A DNA stretch of 64,000 bases. Source: Mycolicibacterium stellerae. Its GTDB lineage: Bacteria; Actinomycetota; Actinomycetes; Mycobacteriales; Mycobacteriaceae. Below are positions 34,994 through 43,306 of the stretch, piece by piece; positions within the stretch are counted from its first letter, which is position 1; each line of letters begins with the position of its first letter. The stretch lies in assembly GCF_003719305.1 (NCBI RefSeq), contig NZ_RARC01000002.1, positions 1 through 64,000 on the forward strand, given 5' to 3'. The translations under genes and the position numbers were made by a program. A model generated the notes under the pieces. The model did not search any database and was not told the origin of the DNA. It saw only the letters and a program-made list of their open reading frames with translations.

Positions 34994-36574
34994 CTATGGT
35001 GACCGAGTCGGCGGTTCGTCCACCACCACCGAGATCTCGGTGACGGAGACCGTACCGTACCCCTCTTCCTGCAGGTGCGCGCCGTGCTTTCCGTGCGACA
35101 TGGCGAATTCCTCTTCAGGCGACAGCACCAGCTTGTGCCGTCCACGAATCGCGAAATAGATGATGCCGATGATGAAGTACACCAGCGTGCCGTAGACACC
35201 TGGCCGGTAGTCCTCGTTGAAGAACAGCGACACCAGCGCCACCAGCGCGATCGCACCGGCGATCGCGGCCCCCACGATGCCCACCGGGCTGCGGTACGGC
35301 CGCTCGATGTTCGGCAGCTTGCGGCGCAGCACGATGAACGCCAGGCACTGCATGAAATACGAGATCACCGCTCCGAACACGGCCATGTACAGCAGCGCGC
35401 CGACGATCTTGCCCGCAACGGCGCTCTCGCTCTGTCCGGCGAAGTAGATGACCAGCGACAGGACGTAGCCGATCACCGCACCGGCGATCAGCGCGACGTA
35501 GGGCGTGTTGCGGGTCGGGTGGGTGATCGACAGGCTCTGTGGGAAATAGCCTGCGCGCGATAGCGAGTACGTGTTTCGACCGTAGGCGTAGATGATCGTG
35601 AAGAAGCTGGCGATCAGACCGATCAGCGCGAGCAGACCGAGCAGCGAAGCCCCGACGCCCTCGCCGAAGACCGCCTTGAAGCCGTCGAAGAACGGCGTTG
35701 CCGACGTTCCGATCGCCGCGGCGCCGCCACCGACGCCCGTGTTCAGGAACAGGATTCCGATGGCGAAGAACATCAGCGTCGTCAGTCCCCAGATCGTCGC
35801 GCGGGGGATGTCCTTCTTCGGATCGTGGGACTCCTCGGCGGCCAACGGCAGTTCCTCGATCGCGAGGTAGAACCAGATCGCGAACGGTAGCGCGGGGAAG
35901 ATTCCCGCGATTCCGTGTGGCAGGAAGCTGCTCTGCCCCTCGTCGGGCGGGATGTTGGTCAGCAGGCTGGCGTCGAAGGCTCCGCTGACGAGCACGGCGA
36001 CGAAGAAGAACGCCAGCACCGCGAGCGCCGCGACGGTGATGATCACGGTGAACCGCATGGTGATCTCGATGCCGAGGATGTTGATGCCGACGAAGATGAT
36101 GTAGTAGACGGCCCACCACAGCACCGGGCTGTTCCACCAGCCGTCGGCCCCGGTCAGGTCGAAAACGATGTCGTGGGAGAGGAATCCCATTGCGCCGACC
36201 ACCACCGCCGGGGTGATCACGTACTCCATGTTCTCGGCAAGCCCGGTGATGAAGCCGCCCCACGGGCCCATCGCCGATCGCGAGAACGAATAGGCGCCGC
36301 CGGTGTGCGGCAGGGCAGGCGACATCTCGGCGATGGAAAAGCACAGCCCGTAGTACATGATCGTGATGACGATCCCGGCGATCAGCAGGCCGCCGAAGCC
36401 GCCTGCGTCGAGGCCGAGGTTCCATCCGTAGAAGTCACCGGAGATCACGGCGCCGACGCCGAGTGCCCACAGCGACCAGAAGGCGGCGTGACGACGCAGC
36501 TGCCGCTTTTCGAAATAGCCTTCGCCGGCTTCGGTATAGGTGACCGAACCTACTGCTCGGGTGTTCTCCGCCAT
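34994..36574 (-). CDS. APC-superfamily permease, ethanolamine transporter-like
   Basis: A 526-residue inner-membrane permease with about 12 spans. The region AYGRNTYSLSRAGYFPQSLS and TRNTPYVALIAGAVIGYVLS matches the ethanolamine:proton symporter (EAT) family, as do AEMSPALPHTGGAYSFSR near TM2-3 and FYLAIEELPLAAEESHDPKK. A 40-residue cytosolic N-terminal tail and an acidic C-terminal tail flank the core. A strong GAGGAGGAG ribosome-binding site precedes the ATG. Its promoter region, shared with the divergent permease, carries two operator-like palindromes. The neighbouring glnA4 genes strengthen the ethanolamine assignment, but another amine is possible. Confidence 0.9.
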   Translation of the reverse strand: MAENTRAVGSVTYTEAGEGYFEKRQLRRHAAFWSLWALGVGAVISGDFYGWNLGLDAGGFGGLLIAGIVITIMYYGLCFSIAEMSPALPHTGGAYSFSRSAMGPWGGFITGLAENMEYVITPAVVVGAMGFLSHDIVFDLTGADGWWNSPVLWWAVYYIIFVGINILGIEITMRFTVIITVAALAVLAFFFVAVLVSGAFDASLLTNIPPDEGQSSFLPHGIAGIFPALPFAIWFYLAIEELPLAAEESHDPKKDIPRATIWGLTTLMFFAIGILFLNTGVGGGAAAIGTSATPFFDGFKAVFGEGVGASLLGLLALIGLIASFFTIIYAYGRNTYSLSRAGYFPQSLSITHPTRNTPYVALIAGAVIGYVLSLVIYFAGQSESAVAGKIVGALLYMAVFGAVISYFMQCLAFIVLRRKLPNIERPYRSPVGIVGAAIAGAIALVALVSLFFNEDYRPGVYGTLVYFIIGIIYFAIRGRHKLVLSPEEEFAMSHGKHGAHLQEEGYGTVSVTEISVVVDEPPTRSP

Positions 36575-36608
36575 CGCTCCTCCTCGGCTTCCGACTGGCT
36601 GCAGAGCA

Positions 36609-36627
36609 CAAGTTGTCAGACAACTTG
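36609..36627. promoter_or_regulatory. FadR/GntR-type palindrome between divergent permeases
   Basis: CAAGTTGTC-A-GACAACTTG is a perfect 9+1+9 palindrome whose centre TTGTCAGACAA fits the FadR-subfamily consensus TNGTNNNACNA. It lies 35 bases upstream of the ethanolamine-type permease start. The FadR-type regulator at 25643 is the best candidate binder. Confidence 0.75.
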
Positions 36628-36691
36628 GAGAATAAACCTGGGCGGATGCGAGGTCAACGGCCTATCGTCAAGATTTACGCAACCGACACCG

Positions 36692-36717
36692 CCAAAGGTA
36701 GGACACCAGACCTTTGG
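36692..36717. promoter_or_regulatory. Second putative GntR operator, between divergent permeases
   Basis: Arms CCAAAGGT (36692-36699) and ACCTTTGG (36710-36717) form a perfect 8-base inverted repeat. They enclose GGTAGGACACCAGACC at 36697-36712, which matches the motif upstream of glnA4 at 14 of 16 bases. It is 54 bases upstream of the plus-strand permease start. Confidence 0.68.
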
Positions 36718-36770
36718 AGCCTTATTGTGCCTATGCGAGTTCTGTTCCCCACCCCCGAAGGAGAATCGCC

Positions 36771-38339
36771 GTGCCAGAGGGCCACGAACACCTAGACGAT
36801 GACGAGAGACATCTCGCCAGCCTCGGCTACGTCCAGGAGTTGTCGCGCTCCTGGTCTGGATTTTCCAACTTCGCGATCTCGTTCTCGATCATCTCGATCC
36901 TGGCGGGCTGCTTCACCTCATTCGGCCTCGGCTGGAACAACGGCGGGCCCGCGGCGATCGCCTGGGGCTGGCCCCTCGTCTCGATCTTCATCCTGATCAT
37001 CGGGCTGTGCATGTCCGAGTTGGTGTCCGCATTTCCCACGTCTGGCGGAATCTACTGGTGGGCAGCGAAACTCGGTGGCCCCAAGGCGGGCTTCTACACC
37101 GGTTGGCTCAACCTGATCGGCTTGATCGCCATCCTGGCGTCGGTCGCATACGGTTGCGCGACGTTCCTTGACCTGACGCTCGGCACGTTCAGCGAGACGT
37201 GGCTGAACGGCTACAGCCTGACGCGGACATTCATCCTATTCGTGGTCATCCTGGCGATCTCGGCGGTCATCAACATCTTCTCCAGCCATCTGTTGGCAGT
37301 CATCAACAACATCTCGGTGTGGTGGCACGTGGCGGGTGCCGCAGCGGTGATCCTGATCCTGTGGCTCATCCCCGAGCAGCACGCGAGTTTCGGTGACGTC
37401 TTCGCCAAGACCATCAACAACAGCGGCATGTTCGGCGGCTCGACGTCGAGTTTTGGCTTCCTGTTCTTCTGCCTGCCGATCGCGGCGATCTTGACCCAGT
37501 ACACGATCACCGGCTACGACGCATCGGCGCACCTCTCCGAGGAGACCAAGAGCGCGGCCGACGGCGCAGCCAAGGGCATCTGGCGGTCGATCTTCTACTC
37601 GGCGATCGGCGGCTGGATCCTCCTGCTGACGTTCCTCTTCGCCGTGCAGGACTCAGACGCGGTTTCGGCAGGTGGCGGCGCGGTGGTCACCATCTTCACC
37701 CAGGCGATGGACTCCAAGTGGGTCGCGATCGTCCTGTTCATCTCCACGGCAGGTCAGTTCTTCTGCACCACCGCTTGCCAGACCAGCGCGTCGCGCATGT
37801 TGTTCGCGTTCAGCCGCGACCGCGCCGTGCCGGGTCACCAGCTGTGGTCAGCGCTGAGCTCCAAGAAGATCCCCGCCAACGGCGTCATGATCACCGCAGT
37901 CCTTGCCGCGGTCATCACCTTGCCCGCTCTGGTCGAGGTCGACATCAACGGTGCGCCAGTCCCGATCGCGTTCTTCGCGGTGGTCTCGATCGGAGTCGTC
38001 GGGCTCTACCTGTGCTTCATGGTCCCGATCTACCTTCGCTGGCGGATGGGTGACGCCTTCCCCATCGGTAGATGGAATCTGCGGGGGCACCACAAGTGGA
38101 TGGCGCCCGTCGCGATAGTCGAGATCATCGTCACCTCGATCATCGCGATGTTCCCGACCTCTCTTGGCGGCATGCCGTGGGACCCGAGCTTCGAGTGGAA
38201 GTTCGTCAACTACACCCCGTTGCTGGTGGGTGGCGTGTTGATCCTGCTCTACGTCTACTGGCACGTGTCGGTGAAGAACTGGTTCACCGGGCCGATCAAG
38301 CAGGTCGACGAGACCGGCGAGCTGGAGGGGGTGTCCTAG
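36771..38339 (+). CDS. APC-family amino acid/amine permease (GABA/choline-type)
   Basis: A 522-residue permease with about 12 spans, of the amino acid/choline transporter group. Visible blocks are GYVQELSRSWSGFSNFAISF at the N-terminus, ELVSAFPTSGGIYWWAAKLG, TGYDASAHLSEETKSAADGA and TTACQTSASRMLFAFSRDRA, the last two hallmarks of GabP/BAT1-like transporters. GTG at 36771 has AAGGAGA six bases upstream; the frame before it is not needed. It is divergent from the ethanolamine-type permease, and the two share a 196-base regulatory region with two operator-like palindromes. It may import a related amine or amino acid. Confidence 0.92.
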   Translation: MPEGHEHLDDDERHLASLGYVQELSRSWSGFSNFAISFSIISILAGCFTSFGLGWNNGGPAAIAWGWPLVSIFILIIGLCMSELVSAFPTSGGIYWWAAKLGGPKAGFYTGWLNLIGLIAILASVAYGCATFLDLTLGTFSETWLNGYSLTRTFILFVVILAISAVINIFSSHLLAVINNISVWWHVAGAAAVILILWLIPEQHASFGDVFAKTINNSGMFGGSTSSFGFLFFCLPIAAILTQYTITGYDASAHLSEETKSAADGAAKGIWRSIFYSAIGGWILLLTFLFAVQDSDAVSAGGGAVVTIFTQAMDSKWVAIVLFISTAGQFFCTTACQTSASRMLFAFSRDRAVPGHQLWSALSSKKIPANGVMITAVLAAVITLPALVEVDINGAPVPIAFFAVVSIGVVGLYLCFMVPIYLRWRMGDAFPIGRWNLRGHHKWMAPVAIVEIIVTSIIAMFPTSLGGMPWDPSFEWKFVNYTPLLVGGVLILLYVYWHVSVKNWFTGPIKQVDETGELEGVS

Positions 38340-38390
38340 CCGGTTCGCCCCGACACGCTGGACGGAGCGCCACCCGGTAGGGTCGAATCG

Positions 38391-40196
38391 ATGTGTGGAG
38401 CCACCGGCGAGGTGCGACTCGACGGCCGGACGCCCGATGTCGCGGCGGTGACGGCCATGGCAGAAGCCATGTCCCGTCGCGGTCCGGACGGCGCGGGCGT
38501 CTGGTCGCAGGGCAGGGTCGCACTCGGCCATCGACGCCTCAAGATCATCGACCTGTCCGAAGCGGGCGCGCAGCCGATGGTCGACAGCGACCTCGGCCTC
38601 GCCATCGCGTGGAACGGCTGCATCTACAACTACAAGGACCTGCGACGGGCACTGACCGGGCACGGCTACCGGTTCTTCTCGACCAGCGACACCGAGGTGC
38701 TGCTGAAGGCCTACCACCACTGGGGCGACCGCTTCGTCGAGCGGATGTACGGCATGTTCGCGTTCGCGATCGTCGAGCGCGACAGCGGTCGGGTCCTGCT
38801 TGGCCGCGACCGACTCGGCATCAAACCGCTCTACATCACCGAGGACGCCAACCGCGTGCGGTTCGCTTCGTCGCTGCCCGCGCTTGTAGCAGGCGGCGAT
38901 GTCGATACCCGAATCGACCCGGTTGCGCTGCACCACTACCTCACGTTCCACTCCGTCGTGCCGCCCCCTCGGACGATCCTGCGCGGCGTCGCCAAGATCC
39001 CGCCCGCCACGCTCGTCGCGATCGAACCGGACGGCCGTCGCACCACCAGCACGTACTGGGCGCCCGACTTCAGCCGTCACGATGACCGCAAGGACTGGAC
39101 CGAAAAGGACTGGGAGGAGGCGGTTCTCGCCTCGTTGCGCGTCGCGGTCGACCGCCGCATGGTGGCCGATGTGCCGGTGGGCGCTCTGCTGTCGGGCGGC
39201 GTCGACTCCAGCCTGATCGTCGGGCTGCTGGCCGAGGCGGGCCAGACCGGGCTGAAGACGTTCTCCATCGGCTTCGAGTCCGTCGGTGACGTCGAAGGCG
39301 ACGAGTTCAAATGGTCGGACATCGTCGCCGACCGGTTCGGCACCGACCACCACCAGATCCGAATCGACACCGACCGGATGCTGCCCGCCCTCGATGGTGC
39401 GATAGGCGCGATGAGCGAGCCGATGGTCAGCCACGACTGCGTCGCCTTCTACCTGCTCAGCCAGGAGGTCGCCAAACACGTCAAGGTGGTGCAGTCGGGA
39501 CAGGGCGCCGACGAGGTGTTCGCCGGGTACCACTGGTATCCCCCGATGGGCGAACCCGACGCCGCCTCCCTCGACGGGTCGGTGGCCGCCTACCGTGCCG
39601 CGTTCTTCGACCGCGACACCGCCGGCGTCCAGGCGCTGGCGGCAGCCGGCTATGTCGCCACCGACGACCCGAGCGGTCGGTTCGTCACCGAGCACTTCGC
39701 CCGACCGGGCGCCCAAAGCGGTGTCGACCGCGCACTGCGGCTGGACACCACCGTGATGCTGGTTGATGACCCCGTCAAGCGGGTAGACAACATGACCATG
39801 GCCTGGGGTTTAGAGGGTCGAGTGCCGTTTCTCGACCATGAACTCGTCGAGCTGGCCGCGACCTGTCCGCCGAATCTCAAGACCGCACATGGCGGCAAGG
39901 GTGTGCTCAAAGAGGCCGCGCGGCGGGTCATCCCATCGGAGGTCATCGATCGTCCGAAAGGCTACTTCCCGGTGCCCGCGCTCACCCATCTCGAAGGCCC
40001 GTATCTCGATATGGTTCGCGACGCGCTGTACGCGCCGGTCGCCAAGGAGCGCGGCCTGTTCGCACCCGATGCGGTCGACGGGCTGCTCGCCGACCCCAAC
40101 GGTCGGCTGACCCCGCTGCGCGGCAACGAACTGTGGCAGATCGCGCTGCTGGAGCTGTGGCTGCAGAAGCACGGCATCTCGGGGCCCGCGGCGTGA
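38391..40196 (+). CDS. asnO: AsnB-like amidotransferase for N-acetylglutaminylglutamine amide synthesis
   Basis: A 601-residue asparagine synthetase-type enzyme. Cys2 of MCGATGEVRLDGR is the glutaminase nucleophile, RRGPDGAG and WNGCIYNYKDLR complete the N-terminal domain, and LLSGGVDSSLIVGLL (about residues 265-280) is the PP-loop of the ATP-dependent synthetase domain. The overlap (TGATG) with a GNAT/ATP-grasp gene is the gene arrangement of the NAGGN osmoprotectant system, where this enzyme makes the terminal amide. Without that neighbour it would be called a generic AsnB. Confidence 0.88.
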   Translation: MCGATGEVRLDGRTPDVAAVTAMAEAMSRRGPDGAGVWSQGRVALGHRRLKIIDLSEAGAQPMVDSDLGLAIAWNGCIYNYKDLRRALTGHGYRFFSTSDTEVLLKAYHHWGDRFVERMYGMFAFAIVERDSGRVLLGRDRLGIKPLYITEDANRVRFASSLPALVAGGDVDTRIDPVALHHYLTFHSVVPPPRTILRGVAKIPPATLVAIEPDGRRTTSTYWAPDFSRHDDRKDWTEKDWEEAVLASLRVAVDRRMVADVPVGALLSGGVDSSLIVGLLAEAGQTGLKTFSIGFESVGDVEGDEFKWSDIVADRFGTDHHQIRIDTDRMLPALDGAIGAMSEPMVSHDCVAFYLLSQEVAKHVKVVQSGQGADEVFAGYHWYPPMGEPDAASLDGSVAAYRAAFFDRDTAGVQALAAAGYVATDDPSGRFVTEHFARPGAQSGVDRALRLDTTVMLVDDPVKRVDNMTMAWGLEGRVPFLDHELVELAATCPPNLKTAHGGKGVLKEAARRVIPSEVIDRPKGYFPVPALTHLEGPYLDMVRDALYAPVAKERGLFAPDAVDGLLADPNGRLTPLRGNELWQIALLELWLQKHGISGPAA

Positions 40197-41962
40197 TGAG
40201 CACCAGCGCCGCCGAACGTCCAGAAGAGGCAATCACTCTCGGGCTGCACGACGCCTCTCCCCCACACATGGTCGACGCGATGGCCAACGACGTGGTGCTC
40301 GAACTCGGCTGGGGCCGACTGATTTTCGGCCAGACCTTCGCCGACGCCAACCACCTTGCGGAAGTGTTACGCGGAGAGGCGCATGGCCGGCGCGACATCT
40401 GCATCTACGCTCGCGAGTCACACGTCCTTGTCTCCCTTGCCCCCGCGGAACTGTTCATCGATCCGAGCCACACCTATCGGCTGCGATTCACCGAGGACGA
40501 CGAGCCGGCGCCTTCGCCGTCCGGGTTCAGCATTCGACCGCTGGGCAGTCCCGACGACGCTGACACGATCAATCGCGTCTATGTGCGGTGCGGCATGGTG
40601 CCAGCGCCCGTCGACGTCATCTGGGACAACCAGCAGAACAACGACGCGGTGACGTATCTGATCGCCGTGCGCGACGACGACGGCAGCATCGTCGGTGCGG
40701 TGACGGGTGTCGACCACCAGAAGTTGTTCGCCGATCCGGAGAACGGTTCGAGCCTGTGGACACTGGCCGTCGACCCGACGTCGAGCCTGCCCGGTGTCGG
40801 GGCGGCGCTCACCCGCGCGCTCGCCGACGACTTCCGCGCACGCGGCCGTGCGTACATGGACCTCTCGGTGGCCTACGACAACACCGCGGCCATCAGCCTC
40901 TACGAGAAACTCGGCTTTCAACGGGTTCCGGTGCTGGCGGTCAAGCGAAAGAACGCGATCAACGAACCGCTGTTCACCCACGCACCCGAAACAGTCGACG
41001 ACCTCAATCCGTATGCGCGGATCATCGCCGATGAAGCGATACGGCGCGGAATCTGGGTCGAGGTACTCGACGCCGAATCCGGTGAAATGCGGCTGTCGCA
41101 CGGTGGCCGCAGCGTCGTCACCCGAGAGTCGTTGTCGGAGTACACCTCCGCGGTCGCGATGAGCCGCTGCGACGACAAGCGGCTGACCAGACGTTTGGTC
41201 GCCGAGGCCGGAATCGTCGTGCCGAAAGGCCGGCTGGCGACCTTCGACGAAGACGATCACGCGTTCGTCACGGAGGTCGGTGACGTCGTGGTGAAGCCGA
41301 CAAGGGGCGAGCAGGGCAAGGGCATCACGGTCGGCGTGGACGGACGTGAGGAACTCGAGGCGGCGCTGACCCGGGCGCGCGAGCAACACCCGGAGGTGTT
41401 GATCGAACAGCGAGCGCCGGGCGACGATCTGCGGCTGGTGGTGATCGACGGCAAGGTGGTCGCGGCCGCGCTGCGCATTCCCGCCGAAGTCGTCGGCACC
41501 GGTCACCACACCGTGCGGGAGCTGATCGAGGTGCAGAGCAGGCGGCGCAGTGCGGCGACCGGCGGCGAATCTCGGATTCCCGTCGATGAGGTCACCGAGG
41601 CGACCGTCAAGGAGGCAGGCTGGTCATTCGATGACGTGCTGCCAGAAGGTGAGCGGCTGCGGGTGCGGCGGACGGCGAACCTGCACCAGGGCGGCACCAT
41701 CCACGATGTCACCGCGGAGGTGAATCAGACGCTGTGCGACGTCGCGGTGACCGCCGCCGAAGCGATCGGCATCCCGGTCACCGGTATCGATCTGTTGGTG
41801 CCGGATGCCAAGGCGGCGGAATACGTCTTCATCGAGGCGAACGAGCGCCCGGGGCTGGCCAATCACGAGCCGCAACCGACCGCAAAGGCGTTCGTCAACT
41901 ATCTGTTCCCCGGCACGCCTGCGGTGCCCCAGGCGTGGAGTCCTACCGAGGCGTCTGACTGA
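40196..41962 (+). CDS. ngg: N-acetylglutaminylglutamine synthetase (GNAT plus ATP-grasp)
   Basis: A 588-residue fusion. Residues about 110-265 are a GNAT acetyltransferase (LWTLAVDPTSSLPGVGAALT; YDNTAAISLYEKLGF), and about 300-580 an ATP-grasp ligase (DVVVKPTRGEQGKGITVGVD; TGIDLLVPDAKAAEYVFIEA; NERPGLANHEPQPTAKAF). This architecture is that of the enzyme that acetylates glutamine and joins a second glutamine to it in NAGGN synthesis. ATG at 40196 overlaps the asnO stop, so the pair is coupled. The peptidase and transporter genes often seen with this pair elsewhere are absent. Confidence 0.88.
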   Translation: MSTSAAERPEEAITLGLHDASPPHMVDAMANDVVLELGWGRLIFGQTFADANHLAEVLRGEAHGRRDICIYARESHVLVSLAPAELFIDPSHTYRLRFTEDDEPAPSPSGFSIRPLGSPDDADTINRVYVRCGMVPAPVDVIWDNQQNNDAVTYLIAVRDDDGSIVGAVTGVDHQKLFADPENGSSLWTLAVDPTSSLPGVGAALTRALADDFRARGRAYMDLSVAYDNTAAISLYEKLGFQRVPVLAVKRKNAINEPLFTHAPETVDDLNPYARIIADEAIRRGIWVEVLDAESGEMRLSHGGRSVVTRESLSEYTSAVAMSRCDDKRLTRRLVAEAGIVVPKGRLATFDEDDHAFVTEVGDVVVKPTRGEQGKGITVGVDGREELEAALTRAREQHPEVLIEQRAPGDDLRLVVIDGKVVAAALRIPAEVVGTGHHTVRELIEVQSRRRSAATGGESRIPVDEVTEATVKEAGWSFDDVLPEGERLRVRRTANLHQGGTIHDVTAEVNQTLCDVAVTAAEAIGIPVTGIDLLVPDAKAAEYVFIEANERPGLANHEPQPTAKAFVNYLFPGTPAVPQAWSPTEASD

Positions 41963-41968
41963 GCGCGT

Positions 41969-42532
41969 TCACCACGTGCTCGTGCGCATCACGATTTCGG
42001 CGGCCAACTGCGCGGTGGACTCCTGTGCATTTCGCCTGCCCAACAGCTCCACCAGCCGAAAGTCGCCGTAGACGTATCGCTGGCTTGCGCGCGCCACCGC
42101 GCGGGCGGCCGGCGTGCTGACCAACGCGGTGGTGTTCATTTCCACGGGTGGGCAATGCTCGTCGCGGATCACGCCGGACTGGTCGGCGACGCGCGGGTGA
42201 CCGCGGTCGATCACCACCAGACCGATGAAGCGGTCGAGTCGGGTCGCGGCCAGCTCCCACGCCAGCTCACCGCCGATCCGATCGCCGACAAGCAGCCCCC
42301 ACTGCACGTCGAGCATGTCCATGATGCCGACGACGGATTTCGCGGTCAGCCGCGGATCCGGGCCGACCACGATCGTCCGCAGCGACGCGGTGTGCAGGCG
42401 TTGGCAGACGGCGTCATACGCCGACGCCGCCTGCTGCGCGGCGCCAAGCAGCACCACGACGGACCCCTTGTCCGCGCCGGCAATATCGACAGGAACGGGG
42501 AAACCGTCGACGGTCACCATCGTCGAAGGCAT
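41969..42532 (-). CDS. Short alpha/beta hydrolase-like protein lacking the catalytic Ser
   Basis: A 187-residue protein with the sequence plan of a small alpha/beta hydrolase: SVVVLLGAAQQAASAYDAVC at the oxyanion region, then WGLLVGDRIGGELAWELA where the nucleophile elbow should be. The expected G-x-S-x-G reads GDRIGG, so the nucleophilic Ser is replaced by Arg and catalysis of the usual kind is unlikely. FIGLVVIDRGHPRV follows. The length is short because the fold's last part is reduced. It is convergent with ngg, with a 6-base gap. A binding or scaffold role is possible. Confidence 0.75.
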   Translation of the reverse strand: MPSTMVTVDGFPVPVDIAGADKGSVVVLLGAAQQAASAYDAVCQRLHTASLRTIVVGPDPRLTAKSVVGIMDMLDVQWGLLVGDRIGGELAWELAATRLDRFIGLVVIDRGHPRVADQSGVIRDEHCPPVEMNTTALVSTPAARAVARASQRYVYGDFRLVELLGRRNAQESTAQLAAEIVMRTSTW

Positions 42533-42595
42533 TCGGTCACGCTACAGCCAGTCAGCAGTCGGCGGGCCGTTTTTGCGCTGGTCTTCACGTGTCAG

Positions 42596-43267
42596 TCAGC
42601 CGTTCCGCAGTCGCTCGGCCTGTTTGCCACTGATCTCCAGAAACGTCTGTGGCAGCGTGGCTTTGACGGTAATGGTCGGATTCGGTGTAGGAAACGCGAT
42701 TCCGAAAACAGCCATCTGGTCCACGTTTTCGAACGAGAAGAACACGCTGCTCTCCACCCCGCTGAGGTCCATTGTCTGCTGGTAAACCAGCGCGTCGGGA
42801 CGCGGGGTCGCCAGCCTGGTGGTGGTCATCGGGATGCCTTCCGACGACGGGTCGAAGAAGGTCTGGTAGCTGGCGCAGCGGTCCGCCGTCGCGGCGAGCT
42901 TGTCCAGATCCAGGTTCCACGTCAGCACGGTCATCACGATTCGCGCACCGTCGTAGGTGACGACGTATTTCGAAGCACTGCCCGCACCTCGTTCGGCCGC
43001 CGCGGCGATGACCCGCGTCAGCCCGTCAGCACACCCTTCGGGTCGGGACAGCATCGCGGGTGGGCCGCCTTCGCCGTCGGGCTGTCCCGGTTTCTCGATG
43101 AGTTGGTCGTATTGCACTCCCGGCGGGAAATCCGCGGCGGTCAGGATTGTCCTGTCCAGCTTTGCGCCGGGCCACGTCGCGGTTCCCGCGATTGTGTTCG
43201 CGCAACCGGCGACCAGCGTGACCATGAGTAGCGCCAACGCAGACGCCCGCACGTGCCGCCCGGTCAT
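42596..43267 (-). CDS. Putative lipoprotein, mycobacterial DUF5642-like
   Basis: A 223-residue exported protein. The signal peptide ALALLMVTLVAGCANT has a good lipobox (LVAGC) with Cys22, so it should be anchored on the outer face of the plasma membrane. The mature part has two Cys (PEGCADGL and DRCASYQ) that could form a disulfide, and ends in a beta-rich domain (VFFSFENVDQMAVFGIAF). It resembles the mycobacterial lipoproteins grouped as DUF5642/PknH-extracellular-like, whose ligands are unknown. It stands alone on the minus strand. Confidence 0.8.
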   Translation of the reverse strand: MTGRHVRASALALLMVTLVAGCANTIAGTATWPGAKLDRTILTAADFPPGVQYDQLIEKPGQPDGEGGPPAMLSRPEGCADGLTRVIAAAAERGAGSASKYVVTYDGARIVMTVLTWNLDLDKLAATADRCASYQTFFDPSSEGIPMTTTRLATPRPDALVYQQTMDLSGVESSVFFSFENVDQMAVFGIAFPTPNPTITVKATLPQTFLEISGKQAERLRNG

Positions 43268-43306
43268 GAGGCCAGGCTACCTACGAACAGCGCCGGCGCG
43301 ACGAAC

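Noticed and set aside
37848..39716. 622-codon minus-strand open frame across a permease and asnO
   Set aside because: Covers the 3' end of the permease and most of asnO on the other strand; no motif, shadow composition.
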